From NCBI RefSeq assembly GCF_024347595.1, contig NZ_AP025506.1, positions 1,364,001-1,428,000 of the forward strand: a stretch of DNA of 64,000 nt. Reading direction: 5' to 3'. Below are positions 62,994 to 64,000 of the stretch, piece by piece (the stretch's first letter is position 1; each line of letters opens with the position of its first letter). The notes under the pieces are model-generated. The model did no database searches. It saw only the letters and a program-made list of their open reading frames with translations, and was not told where the DNA came from. Origin of the DNA: Vibrio pomeroyi (GTDB lineage Bacteria; Pseudomonadota; Gammaproteobacteria; Enterobacterales; Vibrionaceae). A program made the position numbers and the translations under genes.

Positions 62994-64000
62994 GTGCGTC
63001 TTGAAGTATTGTGTGAAGACAGACTCGGCTTAACGCGTGAGTTGCTCGATATCTTGGCCTCAAAAAGCATTGATTTAAGAGGAATCGAAATTGATGTTAA
63101 AGGTATTATTTACTTAAACTGCCCTGATATCGATTTTGATGCTTTTAGTGAACTTATGGCTGAAATTCGCCGAATTTCAGGTGTGAAGGATGTACGTAAA
63201 ATTCAATTTATGCCAAGCGAAAGGCATAACACAGAGCTGATTGCTCTGCTGGCTAACCTACCTGACCCCGTGATTGCGATTGACCTTAAAGGCTCAGTCG
63301 ATATGGCAAACCACGCTGCATTAAATCTATTCAACAAGCAAGAAGACGAAGTGATCGGTGAACCGCTATCGACGTTCGTGCCTAGCTTTAACTTTGCTCG
63401 TTGGATCGAAGGCGATGTGACTCGTCATCGTGAAGTTGTGGTGTTGGATGGTTTAGATTTCTCGATTGAGATCCTACCTATTTATCTTGGTGGCGACGTT
63501 AACGAAGCAGTGCTAGCCAGTGCAGTAATGACGATTCGTTCTTGTAATCAAGAGATGAACACGCCAGATGCTATCCCAGAACAGAACAATCTTGGTTTTG
63601 AACACTTTGTTGGTGTCTCTAATCGCCATAAAGCCTTGATCAGCCAAGCTAAGAAATTGGCGATGCTGGATCAGCCGCTATTAATTGAAGGCGATACCGG
63701 TACGGGTAAAGAGATGCTAGCTAAAGCGTGTCATAACCGATCAAATCGATCGTCTTTCCCATTCTTGATTCTAAGCTGTGCATCGATGCCTGATGACGTA
63801 GCAGAAACCGAATTGTTTGGTCATGCTCCGGGGTCATTCAACCATGAGCAAGGTCATAAAGGTATTTTCGAACAAGCGAATGGCGGCACGGTATTTTTAG
63901 ATGAGATTGGCGAAATGAGCCCGCATCTACAAATCAAACTGCTTCGTTTCCTACAGGATGGTTCATTCCGCCGTGTTGGTGAAGAAGAAGAGATGCATGC
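62994..64000 (+). CDS. tyrR: Aromatic amino-acid regulator TyrR (3' partial)
   Basis: The window ends inside this gene; 335 codons are visible. The GTG at 62994 with AGGA upstream gives the family start MRLEVLCEDRLGLTRELLDI. An ACT domain (about residues 1-75) binds aromatic effectors, a PAS domain follows (about 80-190), and the AAA+ domain begins near 205 with the P-loop IEGDTGTGKEMLAKACH and Walker B TVFLDEIGEM. The sigma-54-contact loop GAFTGA is replaced by GSFNHE, as expected for TyrR, which acts on sigma-70 promoters. It controls tyrosine, phenylalanine and tryptophan synthesis and transport, possibly including the permease at 48832, though I see no TyrR box there. Confidence 0.94.
   Translation, partial: MRLEVLCEDRLGLTRELLDILASKSIDLRGIEIDVKGIIYLNCPDIDFDAFSELMAEIRRISGVKDVRKIQFMPSERHNTELIALLANLPDPVIAIDLKGSVDMANHAALNLFNKQEDEVIGEPLSTFVPSFNFARWIEGDVTRHREVVVLDGLDFSIEILPIYLGGDVNEAVLASAVMTIRSCNQEMNTPDAIPEQNNLGFEHFVGVSNRHKALISQAKKLAMLDQPLLIEGDTGTGKEMLAKACHNRSNRSSFPFLILSCASMPDDVAETELFGHAPGSFNHEQGHKGIFEQANGGTVFLDEIGEMSPHLQIKLLRFLQDGSFRRVGEEEEMH

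Overview
The window reads as chromosomal DNA of a marine Vibrio, most likely of the Splendidus clade. This rests on protein recognition and gene order, not on a database search. Nearly all genes are ordinary housekeeping or signalling genes of gammaproteobacterial type. No rRNA, tRNA, CRISPR array, prophage or intact insertion sequence was seen. Coding density is high and most convergent gene pairs share a bidirectional hairpin terminator.

Layout. 1-3.6 kb: the end of an ABC-permease/AttH-like operon, then the Na+/H+ antiporter nhaA. 3.8-5.7 kb: a TolC-type channel and an OmpA-like lipoprotein on the minus strand. 6.4-11 kb: a fatty-acid block (TetR regulator, fadE, fabV) with a FadR-type operator upstream, and a possible 21-residue ORF with its own terminator on the other strand. 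A 42-bp tandem repeat follows fabV. 11.4-22 kb: YbjL-type transporter, grxA, Fe-alcohol dehydrogenase, hexR, panP, lysO, an HDOD protein and tfoX, whose 5' leader can fold over its ribosome binding site. 22-31.7 kb: an outer-membrane protein, a kinase/response-regulator pair whose kinase carries a degenerate receiver, a DUF945 protein, serC, and a binding-protein/diguanylate-cyclase pair. 31.7-44 kb: AraC and MOSC genes, an exonuclease plus cNMP-CBS-nucleotidyltransferase pair, aspC, an HD-GYP protein, a MocR regulator and asnS. 44.8-53 kb: SulP transporter, a chemoreceptor with a c-type heme motif, a tyrosine-type permease preceded by a Tyr/Phe-rich leader ORF, a small MITE-like element, and sdaC-sdaA. 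53.4-64 kb: nudL, an H-NOX/hybrid-kinase operon, pabB, fumarase, ycjX-ycjF and the start of tyrR.

How the parts work together. Several genes feed c-di-GMP or sensory circuits: the diguanylate cyclase with its periplasmic binding protein, the HD-GYP phosphodiesterase, H-NOX with its kinase, the heme chemoreceptor and the HDOD protein. Aromatic amino-acid control recurs: tyrR follows a near-consensus TyrR box, and the tyrosine-family permease may be controlled by a leader peptide that stalls on Tyr/Phe codons. Serine metabolism is represented by serC and sdaC-sdaA.

The signals I consider least explained are the Tyr/Phe leader ORF before the permease, the CsoR/CstR-like palindrome in front of the CXXCH chemoreceptor, the degenerate-receiver kinase pair, and the coupled binding-protein/cyclase pair that starts at TTG.
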